Shown: in pieces, positions 38,681 to 50,960 of the stretch
Layout: each line of letters opens with the position of its first letter
Numbering within the stretch: position 1 is the first letter of the stretch
NCBI GenBank assembly: GCA_013398295.1
Contig: VZSF01011137.1
Span: forward strand, 755,716-819,715
Origin: Chionis minor
Lineage: Eukaryota; Chordata; Aves; Charadriiformes; Chionididae
Direction of reading: 5' to 3'
DNA length: 64,000 bases
Notes under the pieces: generated by a model
Seen by the model: the letters and a program-made list of their open reading frames with translations, nothing else
Told to the model about the DNA's origin: nothing
The model's database searches: none
Made by a program: the position numbers and the translations under genes

Positions 38681-38949
38681 AGGGCCTGCAGTCTTCAAAG
38701 TGGTTGAATGAGTTTAGCTCAAGTTGCCAGAAATTGTGTTTTCAGGCACACAGAGAGCTCGTAAAATGGTAGGTGAAGCTTTGAGCGACGGCAGTAAGGG
38801 ACCGGGACAAAAACCATTGAGCCACCGTGGCTGTTTTCTGTGCTCGTGCTCCCACTGCGGCTGACGGCCGAGCCGAGCCGGGATCCCAAACCCCCACCAG
38901 CTCCTCTGCTCCAGCACTTCTGTTAGATCTGCAGAACTTAGAAGCAAAA

Positions 38950-39065
38950 TAGAAAAATGAGCCTGGTGACTTATTGTAGGTGGATGATTAATTGTTCTGA
39001 GATTGCAGTCATGATTACAGCACCTTCATCACAGGTGACGCTAATTAGGATTTTCATTCTTCTGC
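38950..39065. promoter_or_regulatory. Candidate enhancer-like segment
   Basis: A tight cluster of homeodomain-type sites (GATTAATTG near 38986, ATGATTA near 39011, GCTAATTAGG at 39040-39049) with an E-box CAGGTG near 39032. Function is inferred from motif clustering only. Confidence 0.25.
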
Positions 39066-39205
39066 ACGCGGAACGCAGTGGCAGAGCAAATTCACCGCAA
39101 TAGCACGGGGGAGGCTGCATCTCTGCTTATCACCACCGGCCAACCAGCCCTAAAAACTACCCATCAAATGCATGGTTTATTGAAAGAAGGCGCTGCCTTA
39201 GTTTA

Positions 39206-39500
39206 TCATAGAATCATTGAACAGTTTAGGTTGGGAGGGACCTTAAAGACCATCCAGTGCCACCCCCTGCCCTGGGCAGGGACACCTCCCACCACACCAG
39301 GCTGCTCCAAGCCCCGTCCAACCTGGCCTTGAACCTCCAGGGATGGGGCAGCCACAGCTGCTCTGGGCAACCCCGGCCAGGGGCTCCCCACTCTCACAGC
39401 CAGGAATTTCTGCCCAATAGCTCATCTAAATCTGCCCTCTGCCAGTCTGAAGCCATCACCCCTCCTCCTGTCACTACATGCCCTTACGCAGTGTCCAAAG
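39206..39500 (-). mobile_element. CR1 LINE 3'-end fragment
   Basis: On the + strand it starts TCATAGAATCATTGAAC and proceeds through 'ttgggagggaccttaaagaccatc', 'ccctgggcagggacacctcccacc', 'ccaacctggccttgaacc' and 'gatggggcagccacagc', all hallmarks of the reversed 3' end of avian CR1. Likeness fades after about 39500. The copy is 5'-truncated, about 295 bp, and lacks a usable reverse-transcriptase domain. It has no known effect on host genes. Confidence 0.95.
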
Positions 39501-42500
39501 CCCAAGGCCTCTGCTGGACAGTTTGCTGGTTGGTTTAGGAATGCGGTTGTACCAGTCACCTCCAGTAAAGCTGTGCCCAGGTCCACCAGTGCACCCCGCA
39601 GCCACCGCTGCGTCTGCGGAGCCGGCAGATGGGTGGCAGAGGAACCTGCCCTGTGCAGCCCAGACAGAGCAAACACAAGCGCTTTCCTTATCGCTGTTTG
39701 GGTGAAGTTCAGGCAAAGCTGGAAGCCACAGGAGTTCCCCACGTCTCCCTGCTCCCACGGGAGTGGAAGAGGACCTGGGATAGGTTTGGAAGGGATCCAG
39801 AGGAGCCGGCGATTAAGGCCACATGGGCTGGGATCCCCCAGGCTCAAAACGCCCGGCAGGGGGTGAGCGTGCCATCCGGACGTTCCAGTTCAAGAACAGT
39901 CGGAGGGAGCTGCGGAGGAGCCGCCTGCCCTGGTGGGACTAGGATGGGGCTGCTCGCTGCCTGCGCACCTGGAGTCTGGAGGGCACAGGGGGTTAAACTG
40001 GTTACTCCAGTGACGAGGAGCCAGGCTCCCAGTGCGGGAAAACCAGGAGGAGGGAGGAGGGCAAAGCAAAGCATGGGAAAGCACATGGGAGGAGAAAAAA
40101 ATAAAACGGGCTATAACTGCTGAGTAAACATATTTTTTTCCCACCCTGGGAGAACTGTGTTTTTCTGAATGTATCCTACATCATAATGGCACATGGAACA
40201 AATTGACTTGCAGCCATGACCTACATTAGGATCAGAAAAAGACTGTTCTTGCTAAAACAAAGTTGTGAGCTGATGTTGTCAAAATACTGAGCTGTTGTTT
40301 TCTTTCAGGCTTTAGGATGATTCCCTGCAGCAAAAGGCTTCAGTGTATTCAACAGCAGAGCATGTCTGCTAATAGCTTTCAAGCGTTTAAGTCCTCAAAT
40401 CCCTGGGAAGCAGGCTATCCCTCAGTCATTAGCCTCATTTGATCTAATGGGACAAGCACAAACAAGAGCAAAACCAAGGAATTGCAGGAGTGGAAACAAC
40501 ATTTCCCAGAAACATCCAGTAGGTGCGAAATATCTGGAGGCCCCAGCATAACCACATCAAACTAGTGAGATATATATGTACTTGGCACATCCGTGCCGGT
40601 TTGGAAATTGCTTTAGCCCTTCTGGATCATATCCAAAATAGGAAAAAGCCAGTACAATCTCCTCGTCTGCAGAAGAGGCAAAGCAATATTTATTTGTTCG
40701 AGTGGCCCATGCACATAAATGAGCGACGCAGACAAAACTCACTGGCAGAATGGCTGCATCCTGTTCTTGGAACCGTATTTTTTGCAACCGGAAGACGCAA
40801 ACCTAAGGAGGCAGAGATGGGTCTCAGCCAGGACGTCGAGTCCTGAGCCCGGTAGCAAGTGCAGAATCTCCCCGTTCCCTCCGGCTGGTTTTGGTCTCGG
40901 TACGTGTCCAGCGGTCTGGCTCCTGCGTTCGCTTACCTTCCCCGTGTCCCAAATTCAGCCTACACCCTGTATGTGGAAATTCGCCTTTTGTGAAAGGGTT
41001 TGGTGCTCTCTCCCGTAACACAAACATGCTCCAGCGTGCTCTCCCTGTCGCTCTCTTCTCTGAGGCCGCTGAAGTGGGTATACTAACCCGCAAGCAAACA
41101 ACCTTTGCCAATGAACTTAAATATCAAGTCGCAATTAGGAGGCTGCGGTTGACGACGCATAACACAAGAAAGTATGACAAGACTGACAAGACCGAAGGAA
41201 TGCCACAAAATGTCATCAGACATTATCAACCGCAGTTGGGCCTGGAGCTTTCCCGGGGAAGGCTGCCAAGGAGGGAAGAGAGTGCGACGGCCGCGACTCG
41301 GTGGCAAGTGGTCTCAGACAGCGTAGGAGACCCAGAGCTGTCGGACATAAATCTCTGAAGGCCGGTGAAAAACAGCCAGTGAAAGCAAGTGAAGCAGCAG
41401 GGAGAGAACTCGGGAGTCACATGTTGAAGCATCACCGAACCATATGCAACCCTACAAAGATAATGGCCCTAAATTACCTCTCACTTGCGTTGGGTCATTA
41501 AGAATTTGATAGAGCTCTACTGGTGCCACTGGAAGCCTGTTTGGAGAGCTAAGTGAACTCTGGATCGGGCCTTAGGATTGGAAAATATATTAGGTCATAA
41601 AGTACGCTATTACATATTTTATAAGGGAACAGCTATCAACGTCTGCTCCACCCGGAGAACATACAAAAACCAGCTGGAAATAAGGACAGCTGTGCGTATC
41701 CCAGCCTCTGAGGCTGCAGCTTCTTCCAGCTGCTCCTGGGCTCACGTTAGAAAAACATTTCCATGGCTCCCTGTCTGTAGGAGGAACCTTAAAACACTGA
41801 GAAAACAATTATATCCAGTGACATATGTGAGTAAAATAATTCCAGCATAAATAAGATATGCTTGACATTATTGTCAATTGTTTGAGCGAACCTCTGGGTA
41901 TGCAAATGGGCATGATGAGAGAGGAGTTTGCAGACATCTTTAATAAGCACTCCTTACGTCACGACTTTCCAGCCAAGATTTCGGTATTTTCTAGCCCGAT
42001 TTAAAACTATTCCATGAATACAGTCCGAATCAGAGCATCCGTTGCTCATGCATAAGATTCTTCTGTTAAAGTCTTCACAGACCAACGGGCAACAGGGATA
42101 TGTAGTGGGCAGAGATATTGCTAACGAGACTACTACGTCTTCCCAAGGCAGAGGTTTTTAGGCCCGTACTAAATCACCTGCCTCTTTGGCAAAATCCTGC
42201 AGTCTCACTCACACGCTGATTTTCATCCCACGTTCTGCGCTAGATCCGTTTGCAAAGTCTACCACGATGTCATCTGCTCTTCCACGAGGGAAAAAGAGAG
42301 GTGTTAGGCTGTGGATGGATGGACCCACGGTGCAATCTGGGCCATTTTGCATTTAATTTCTTTTCCATCCTGTCTGGGAGTTGGACCCAAATAGTATTCT
42401 TTCATCGTGATCTTCCTTCTCCTTTAGTCATAGAAACTAGAATATGTGTTGCACTGAACTGGCTGCTTGATCATTGAATCTAAATATCCAACAATTGATA

Positions 42501-43324
42501 AAGAAATTGATTCACTTGTCTTGCGTATGACCCTGGTTCCCCGGGAAAAGCAGACAGGTATTTAATTGTTATAAGGACTTCCATTTATTTTCCTAAAGAA
42601 AAATGATAAAAAATATACAATGCTGTACTTCGCAGAGCGCCCTTGTAAAATATAATGTATCTGAGTGGAAAACTTGCCCAGAGCTTTCCATAACGCACCA
42701 AATTAAATACGAGCTCCGTTTGGAAAAGACTTAGAGAGTGCTTGAGGCTGTTTTCAGTACTGCTCACATGGAAACGTCACACCACGCGCGTCTCCATTGC
42801 AGCCCCCGCGGAACTGCCGCGGCTCCCGGGAGTGCAGCCTGTGCCGGTGGAGGAACGGACGCCAGTCTGCATGGATAATTGGGAGGTTCCTGGGGTTTTA
42901 GCTCTCTGGAATAACACTGGCCTCAAGCTGCACATAGGAGAGATTCTAGGAGTTTACTGTCCCTCTGACTACGGCAGGGCTACAGAGGCTACACACCAGA
43001 GATGGCTTTGGGAGACTGGTGTTCTAATACCTATATCTCACACATCTGTCCTGAAGTTTTTGCTGAAACGCTTCTCCCCTCTGATTTTAACCATAGGATA
43101 AGAAGTAGAACTACAACAATTGCTCGATCATGGCAGAAAAGCCCAAAGGTGATAAAATCTGCCAATTTAATGTGGAAGTCGCCGTGATGTAGAGGAATTC
43201 CTGGGTGACACAGTGCTGTGATGGCGGTTCCCCCTCCCGGCACTTAACAGGAAAGCTCTTGCCACTGAAGAGGAAGGGCACGGAGAACACCAGGGATGTT
43301 AAGTGGCTGAGCCATGAAGATCGA
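39501..43324. other. Noncoding DNA, no gene recognised
   Basis: GC-moderate beside the CR1 (39560-40050, with open frames up to 164 codons on + and 141 on -), then AT-rich. Peptides lack domains. A small AT-rich palindromic area at 40568-40580 and scattered short runs are unremarkable. Confidence 0.4.
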
Positions 43325-43554
43325 GCCTGTTGAAACTAGTTTTTAATAAAATACACTAACACAAAGGAAATTCCTGAACACTGGATGACAGCATGTGCGC
43401 TGCCAAGAGTCAAAAGTGGAGCTGAAGTGTGAGCCAGCTGCCCAGCATCAGTGGAAGGAAGCAAGGCAGTGGAAAGCTGATAAAAACTTCAATTAATAAA
43501 GATAATTAATTAAAATAATAATCTTAGAAATATAATTAAGGCCAGTTATCACAG

Positions 43555-44640
43555 TTGTATGGAAAACAGGCCTCATCATATGAATCTGATGTCATTCTTT
43601 GGTGAGATTACAAGTTTGGTTGATAAAGGTAACTGCGGAGACGCAATAGACTTGGAGTTTGGTGAGTCACAGAGCTCGGCAGAACACAACACGCTGGTTA
43701 TAAAAACATTGCGAAACGGCTGCGGAAGAGAGGTTGGTTGTAGCACGATATGGTTGCGGGCCAACCAGTCAATGATTGCAAAGCTCCAGCAACCTGACAG
43801 GCAGGAACCAGCATCAGAAAATAAGAGGTTGATCATGGAGAGCAATGTGCATTATTTAGCAGTTTGGGGCACTTAAAACAAGGTGCATTTTAATCCAGCG
43901 AAATGCCAAGTTTCACAGCCATCGGTGAGGAACGCAGGCCACGCTTGCAGCAAGGAGGACTACATGGAAAGCAGGGAGCTGGGACAGAGTTAAGCACCTG
44001 AATGTGAGCCCTTCTTCTAGGAAAAGAAGAAAAAAGCCAAATAAGCAAATCTGACCTTTGTATACATTAAAATAAGAGAACTGGGGGGTGAATTTTTCCC
44101 TCTGCACGCAGCACCAGCAAAACTATCCTGTTTTAGCACTTCCATTTTTTAAGGCTGCTGAAAATTGGAGTAAAGAAAGAGTATAAAATAATTTAGTAAA
44201 ATGTTTTACATATTTTTTATGGAATTCAATCAGTTTCATTAACCAGCAAGACAATGGAAAGGTGACTTGTTTGCAGTGTGCTTGTACACACAAAAGAAGA
44301 AAATGCTGGGTATCAAAGGACCCTTTCATCTAACAGAGCAAAGCATAACAAGAAGCAAGGTCTGAAATGTGAAGCCATACAATTTTAAGTGAGCAATTAA
44401 GAACGCATTTTAGTAAAGAAAGTTATAAATCACTTGTAGAAAATACTGAGGAAATGGTGGATTCTGCAGTTCTCAGCATATACAAATCAAAACTAGATGC
44501 TAGTTGCTCTTCTGGAAAAAAAAAATTAACCAAACATAAGTTTTCAGTCTAAATATAGGGGTGACTGGCCTTCATTAAACAAAATGTCAAAGTAAATGAT
44601 CTAATGGTCCTTTCTGGCCTTAAACCAAATGAATCTCTGA
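43555..44640 (+). mobile_element. Ancient CR1-type LINE, degraded ORF2 plus 3' tail
   Basis: The 5' part encodes residues matching the CR1 reverse-transcriptase palm region (EITSLVDKGN, then DAIDLEFG, equivalent to the motif A region). Further along, 'ttttaatccagcgaaatgcc', then 'aggaacgcaggccacgcttg', follow the downstream CR1 ORF2 pattern. The tail reads 'gaaatggtggattctgca', 'aaaactagatgc', then 'atgatctaatggtcctttc', the classic 3' end of older amniote CR1 families. The order is collinear. Internal deletions and stops make it non-functional, and the segment carrying the catalytic YADD region appears to be missing. Weak likeness may extend back to about 43325. It is clearly older than the - strand CR1 copies. 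Confidence 0.85.
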
Positions 44641-47285
44641 AGAAACAGAGACTACTTTCTCTTTAAAAAATCGCACGGTGACTTCTGGTTTTCAGCCAGT
44701 TGAAAACATGCTTTAAATTTTTCAGAGTTTTGACTGGTTTTCCCACTCTGCCCTGAGTATTTCCAGCAGATTAGTATAAATATTGATAAAACATATTTTC
44801 CACCAAAAAGGAGATTGTTCGGTCAATAACTTCCATTGGCATTCATATATTTTTATATGTTTATGACTGGCTTTACTGAAGTGCTGGGTTCCTCTCACCA
44901 TTGATGGTTGAAAAGAACACTTTGTCATCAAAATGTCCGTACAATTTTGGTTTGTATTTTTTCCTACCTGTGTTTAATATTCTGTGAGTAATTAATGAAG
45001 TGAATGAACTTGCCGTATGAAGTCGTCGTTGATTCCTGTCTTTGCAGCCAGAGTTACATCAGTGCCATCTGCTAAAGTTTTTCATTTCTGCAGCACGTGA
45101 GGGGATCGTACGGGTGTGGAGCACGTTCTCACTGCAGCCCCCTCCGTGGCGCCACATTTTCTGCATACCTCCATTGCTCTACGACACGTTACCTTAACAG
45201 ACAACTATGTGGATTTGTGCAAAGTTTGGATCCAAAACGCATGAAAGAAAATGGAGAGGTTTAATTGACCTAGTGGGATGGGACCTCCAGGACCGGTTTT
45301 TCCAAGCATCGCTGATGGGATGATGGTACGTCCGAGCCCTTCCCGTCAGTTCCCCGCCGCGATGGGACGATGGGACGACGGGGCGGCGCTGTGCCGCTGC
45401 GCCACGTGGGGTTGATTCAGGAGGGCTGAACCGCTTGACGCCGCTCACACCCACGTAGCAAAACCCTGAGGAAACAGCAGCCTGGCTGTCTCGCCAGCAA
45501 GGTCAAGGCTGGTATTTTTTAGTGATATGGCCAGATACCAGTTGGTTTCTCTCCCTGGGGAATTCCACTTTGGGAAAACAAAGGATGAAGTGGTATTTCC
45601 TAATGAAAAGCATACGCTCTGCTGCGACCTACAGGCCACAGTCGGTATGCGTCTGCCAAGAAATGCCTTTTTTTTGGCAAGATATTTTTCACTCGGTTTT
45701 CCTCTCAGTGCTCTACTGATCGCAACGGAGTTATTCCTGAATTGTTCAATGTCAATGAAAGGAGAATTAGGTGCACCCTGTTTCCAAAACTCCTCCCTAA
45801 CAAGCACCAGCATGTTGTCCTCCATCCACCTCCTACCCGTGCCAGGCATTTAGAGCTACTCTCTGCCTTTCTAGCACTATATGGACCAAGTGAAAAACCC
45901 CAGTCCTGCTCCATACGTTTCCCTGAGGTACCCCTGTAACAAGGACATGGCAGAGTTGCAGTCGGAGCTGCACGCTTTGGACCAACCTTCCTCCAAATGA
46001 AGTGGAGGACTCAGGGGGCCAAATCACATCCGAGGTGTCAGTTTGGAGCAACCCTGGGCGCCTTCACTAGATTTTCCCCATCTGCCAACTTGGAGAAAAT
46101 AATTTGTCAAATAGCCAAGACTGTATTTCAGACTCCTTTACTACAGACATCTGAAGAAGCACTTAAAATGCTTGGAAACATCTTCTCCTCCACCCACGGG
46201 GAGCTCGCAGCCCCTGGTTTTGCTGATGACAGTCAAAACTGGTTCCATATTCCTGGTCAAAGCATCAGTCATAATTATGGGGAAAATCAGCCTGGGAGCC
46301 TGAGACTCAAGCGCAAGCCACGGGCTGTGCCCGCTGCAGCGGCCGGACTCGCCATCTGCTCTTCCCTTCGCATCTCCTGCCTGCAGCCACCACACGGCTG
46401 CAACCACCACACGCGAAAGTAAAAAGCAATGTAGCTGATTACACTCCACAAACAACAAATAACCAAATCACCGAGAAGGTGGTACACATAGGACATGGAA
46501 GCTGTGCTTTTCCGGTCTTTCCGCACTTATTTGTCACTCATGTATCCTCTGTGCTTTCGAACATCTCCCTTTGTACAGGAACACTCCGTGTGCTGTCAAT
46601 GATTTGCTCGATTCATACACATTTCCAAATAACTGCATGACCCAGCACCTAATAGTAAGCTCAGAAACCAGAAGCGGTTTGTAAATCATTCACAGATCAC
46701 CCAGAGAGCAGAGCCTTGGAAAGGACTATTTGAACAGCTATAATATGCTTAACAATATTGCAACAAAATGTTGATACTTGGAAATCAATAGGGTCTGACA
46801 GAATAAGTATAACTCTGCGGTCACAAACATGAGTTTAACTAACTTCAGAAATATTACATAGGCTGGGTGAAGACGAAAATTGGCCTTTGCCTTTATTCAG
46901 GGAAGAAAACAGCAATTTCCTGCACTGTGGTCACGTAGGGATCTCACCTCCCCGCTGCTGTGCCACTCTCCCGGGAAGAAACTGCTTCATCCCCCCGACC
47001 CAGGGAACCCCCATTCCGCTGATTCTCCGAGGGGCGTCACGACAGGCAACGTGCCTTCGTCCCAGCTGTGTGCGAGCCCTGAGCGAAGCAGCATGACAGG
47101 ACGTGCAGGAGAACTGCAGCCAGGCATGAGTCAGCCTCCGCCGGCCATAAATCTCAGTCATTGCAAAACTCCCTTCCATTTATTCCATCTGATCCTCTCC
47201 CCTGATTAATTTTGCAACGCTGTAATTTTAAAAGCACAGTTACCCTCTCTGAAGGAGGTACAGGATCGCTCAGGGAGTCTTGGAT
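44641..47285. other. Noncoding DNA, no gene recognised
   Basis: AT-rich to 45000. A CpG-rich patch follows at about 45325-45445, holding a short near-tandem run of GATGGGACGA (45360-45386). Open frames up to 141 codons (45997-46422 on +) have no recognised domain. Confidence 0.4.
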
Positions 47286-47574
47286 CAGTGTTGCCAACTC
47301 ACATGATTTTTATCTTGGAGTCTTATGACTTTTGAGTGTTCTTCACCTTTGCCTGCCAGAAGCGTGCAATGACATGAGAAACTCAGCTAGCTCCTCTCTT
47401 AATTTTTATTAATAGCAATCTTCTAGACTTTATGATCGTACCCTAAAGACCCAAAAATCATAACACAAAGGAAAAAGGGGCCAATTTAGTCATTTTAACT
47501 GTGATTTTTAAGATTACCGTGTACTTCACAAAAACCTGACTCAAGATATTTTTTTATTGAAGTTGGCAGCACTG
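47286..47574. mobile_element. MITE-like nonautonomous DNA transposon relic
   Basis: The left end CAGTGTTGCCAACT (47286-47299) and right end AGTTGGCAGCACTG (47561-47574) are inverted repeats matching at 13 of 14 positions. Weaker symmetry extends inwards about 40 bp ('tatcttggagtc' near the left end against 'gactcaagata' near the right). The interior is AT-rich and has no open frame. A CAGTG terminus suits hAT-type elements, but the flanking 8-mers do not match, so any target-site duplication has decayed and the superfamily is unproven. Similar 'gtgttgccaactc' elements are, from memory, repeated in reptile genomes. Confidence 0.65.
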
Positions 47575-48899
47575 TTTGCTTTTCATCCTCACTAAACTGC
47601 CCCTTAATATTATTCTAATTTAACTGTCTGGGTTATTAAAGAAACGGGACATACAAACTCGCTGCACCTGGAGGCAGAAGAGCAACCTGAGTCATTTTTT
47701 TCAGGTGCTTGCGAAGGGCTTGTTGGTACTGGATGAGGAGCGAGGCCGGTGGGATGCTGGGGAGAAGAAGGGAAGGAGCTGGGTCCTAACAGGAATGGCA
47801 GAGAAGAGAAGGAGAAGATGAGTTTGTTGCTCCCTTCGGGAGATGCCCCTCCACAGGGCAGCCCCTTGGCCGCTTCCTCCAGCGTGAGACCAGAAGCAAA
47901 GGGCTGGCGAGGAGCAAAGGCACCTTCTGGAAAGCAGGTCCCCACCACAGGGCTGAGGCTGCTTGTCCTCTGCTTTCCACGGGGCTGCAGCTACAGCCAG
48001 CTCAGAGGCAGGGAAAGACCAGTCTTGGGGCACGGAGTCTGCATTTAACCGGCTTTGAACCCAGCGGGGCAAATTACACTTCTTCTTGCAGTCAGCCAGC
48101 TTCCAAGCTGGGTTTCTCCCGCGCTTTTCCAGGGGTGTATCCCCGGATGTGCACAGCGGGTGCATCCCCAGCGTCTCTGCTCTTCCAAACATAAAGGCCT
48201 GCAAATAAATACGGGGGTTAATTCTCTTCTCGGGCGTTCTGAAAGGGTTTTGCTGAGCTCTGCTGGGACCGAGCTGTGCTGCTGACAGGGCCAAAATCTC
48301 CGTGTCGTTAGTTCGGCAGCCAAACTCCCAGAAAGGGGAGCTGTGTTAGGGACAGCCCGTTTTGACCTTGAAGAGGCATCTGACCACCAGAGCGGCTGTG
48401 TTTGCCAGGGGCAGGCAGGAGGCTGTGCACAAGTCCCCTTTTTCTCCCAAAGAAGAGCTGCTTTGACACCAGTTAGGCAATGGGGACCGTTGCTCATAAA
48501 GGAACAAAACTGCCCAAAAACACTGCGGCAGAAGAGGCTGCGGGTGTCTGTTCCCTCGCTGAGCTGCGGCACGGTCACTAGCTGGTGGCCACGACAGGAG
48601 TCCTGTTAGACTGGGCATCTTTCTGAAAGCATTACCTACTGAAAGCTTTTAATTAACCGATAATTTTAACCTTCACGACAAACAAACCAAAACAAGAAGC
48701 AACTGTTTAGCTCTGATGACTTTGGATAAAACCTCAAAAACATAACCCTGGGCATCCCCTGTAGGCACCAACAGCGAGGGGAAAGGTTGCCAGACTTTGT
48801 ATTTCGCTTTCAGATGTTGTGGTTGTAAAGTCAACCTCCTGCTTCTAGAGGACCTGACATCATTTTTGCATGGGAGGAGGCATTAACGGCTTATCTGGG
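47575..48899. other. Noncoding DNA, no gene recognised
   Basis: Moderately GC-rich between 47690 and 48600, with opposing open frames (197 and 177 codons on -, 99 on +) that overlap one another and show no recognised domain. Composition explains them. Confidence 0.35.
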
Positions 48900-49090
48900 C
48901 ATTATCTTTGAGAGAAAAATCATTTAGCAGATATTAGCTAGCTCTGGATAGTAATGGGCCAGCGAGGAAAAATGTGTTTTGCTGAAGTGTTCATTACCAT
49001 TGCGAGTTTCACTCGCTTTAAAACAACTTGCATATTAAGTAGCAGTAATGTAAGCCTCATTAGGGGCTGCCCATATGTCTGGCAGTGAAA
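48900..49090. promoter_or_regulatory. Candidate conserved noncoding element (composition only)
   Basis: A CpG-poor segment with 'gatattagctagctc', 'gttcattaccattg' and 'gcatattaagtagcag'. No repeat or open frame. It resembles enhancer DNA by texture only. Confidence 0.2.
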
Positions 49091-49520
49091 GGCTGCATAG
49101 CTCTGGTGCTGTGAGGAAAATGAAGACTTGCGACAGGAAGCTGTTCCCAGCCCTTTCCAGGGGTAATCCCACCCTGCCGAGCTCCTCATCCAGGTGGAGC
49201 TCCCACTTCTGCTGCTGGGCTGACCCGCAGTCATTCCCCTCCCCTCTGTGAATAACCGCTCGCGTAGCTCTCCATCTTCAAGGGGTGTATTACGCTGGAA
49301 GGGCAAAAGAGGTTACTGGTGTGGCCATTCCTAGTGAAATAAAGCACTGTTGAAGGAAGATGAGCGAAGGTGTCGAAGGCAGCACCAGGGACACACTTGT
49401 CCTGGCACAAACGGCGAATGACGGTCAGCGCTGCTGAGCGTCGCCCCAGCGAGCCAGGCCTTACAGCTTCATCCCACATACACTGTTACTGGGAGAAGGG
49501 GGTTGACATATCGAACATGT

Positions 49521-49566
49521 AAATATGCAAACTTGCATTTGTAAAATTGCAAATGTAAATTTGCAC
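49521..49566. promoter_or_regulatory. Clustered ATGCAAA/TTTGCAT-like half sites
   Basis: Within 46 bp there are five TTGC or GCAA half sites on alternating strands (ATATGCAAA, CTTGCATTT, ATTGCAAATG, AAATTTGCAC), including the near-palindrome GCAAATGTAAATTTGC. This suits POU (octamer) or C/EBP-type binding. No gene start was recognised beside it. Confidence 0.35.
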
Positions 49567-50459
49567 ACAAAGCTGTATATTTCTAAGTGTTCCGAATATT
49601 CTGGGAATGGGGAGGTTCGGCTCTTTCTGAGTGAAAACCAGTAGCCAGAGCCAAACCAATAATGGAAGAATTTCCCTCTTTCCAAAGCTGCAAGATGTGT
49701 TGTATTTTTCACGTCCTGAAGCAATGAATATTGGTACTTACGACAATCTATAACACAAAACAACTAATGTATTCCAAGCATGCATTATTATGAAGTTAGA
49801 GGAATAAAAATTCTGACCTTGAAACACAGTCATTCTAACAGTAATAAACTACAAAATAAGTACAATCCAGTTTATCATTATGCCTCAGTTAGATGAGATT
49901 AGCTAATCATGCAGCTTATTTTCCAAACATCTATATGCTGCTATTGTTTGTTTGTTTGTTTGTAGTTCTGGCAGACAAGCCTCAAAAGGATGAAAAACAT
50001 GATTAAGGATTTATTTACGTTTTCTTTAAATATCAGCAGCATTATATTACGAACGACACTTTTAATCACCCGCCCAATTCTGTGTTTATAATGCTGCCCA
50101 CAATTTCTAAGCGCTGATTTATTTTTTTGACAACGTATCGCTGGTTTCCGTGCAAATCTACGGAGCCTGATTTAACCCTCATTAGAGTCAAGAATCGGCG
50201 GCTCTTACAGCCGTCCGGGCGCTCAACCAGGTCCCACTGGTATCTTTCCCATCAGCAGCAACCACCGAAGAGCGACAGAGAACTTGCAGCTTCATCTCAA
50301 AATCTCCGGTCACCTCAAATCTCTAGTTTCCGGGCCGGTCCCTGGGGAGGCGGAGGTGGACACAGCGCTTCTCCAAAGAGCAGCCCTGCTCTGGTGGGTG
50401 GCTTTTTACCAGCAGCTCGGAAATCAGAGGAAGCATCTTTATCCCTAAATTTTAGATAG
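49567..50459. other. AT-rich noncoding DNA with (TTTG)n repeat
   Basis: Includes a perfect TTTG tetranucleotide run (49944-49963) and AT-rich DNA with TAAT-type sites (49780-50090). No gene recognised. Confidence 0.45.
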
Positions 50460-50960
50460 GCAAACTAAGCGTGACGTTAGACGGCACGCCCGAGCAGACG
50501 CTTGCCGAGCGTGGGAATCCTGCTGCCTTTGCCACCACCGCTCCTTCCCCCCTCACCCCCCGCTCCCACCCGCGCAGCTCCAGCCTCCCCCTGCGCAGCC
50601 CGTCCCTCGTCCCACGCCACGGAGCCAGGTCAGCCCCCTCGGCCGGCAGAAAACTATCCGCTTTTCCACCCCGTCAGCAAGTTTGCAGCAGCCACCCTTA
50701 ACCCCACACTTCTGCACCTCCAAAGCCAACTTATTGCTGAGCGCTGCCGTGATATTATCCCGACTTTACGTAAAATTATCAGCATCAAAAGCCTTGAGCC
50801 TGACTTTACCCGCCCTCGCCCAGCTGGAGAGGAGCCACCCTAGCACGTAGCAAAGCCGGGAGCGAAGGGCGGCCGAAGGCTCGAAGCGCCGGGTATCCCT
50901 GCCGGCTCCTGCCGCTGCCGGCTCCTGCGCAGGCTGCTCGCTCGGCACCTCCCTGCCGCC
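50460..50960. promoter_or_regulatory. CpG-rich patch, possible CpG island
   Basis: CpG steps are frequent at 50465-50660 and again at 50800-50945, separated by a less GC-rich middle. Regulatory-looking AT-rich DNA flanks it on both sides. No transcription start, TATA box or coding exon was identified. Confidence 0.3.
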
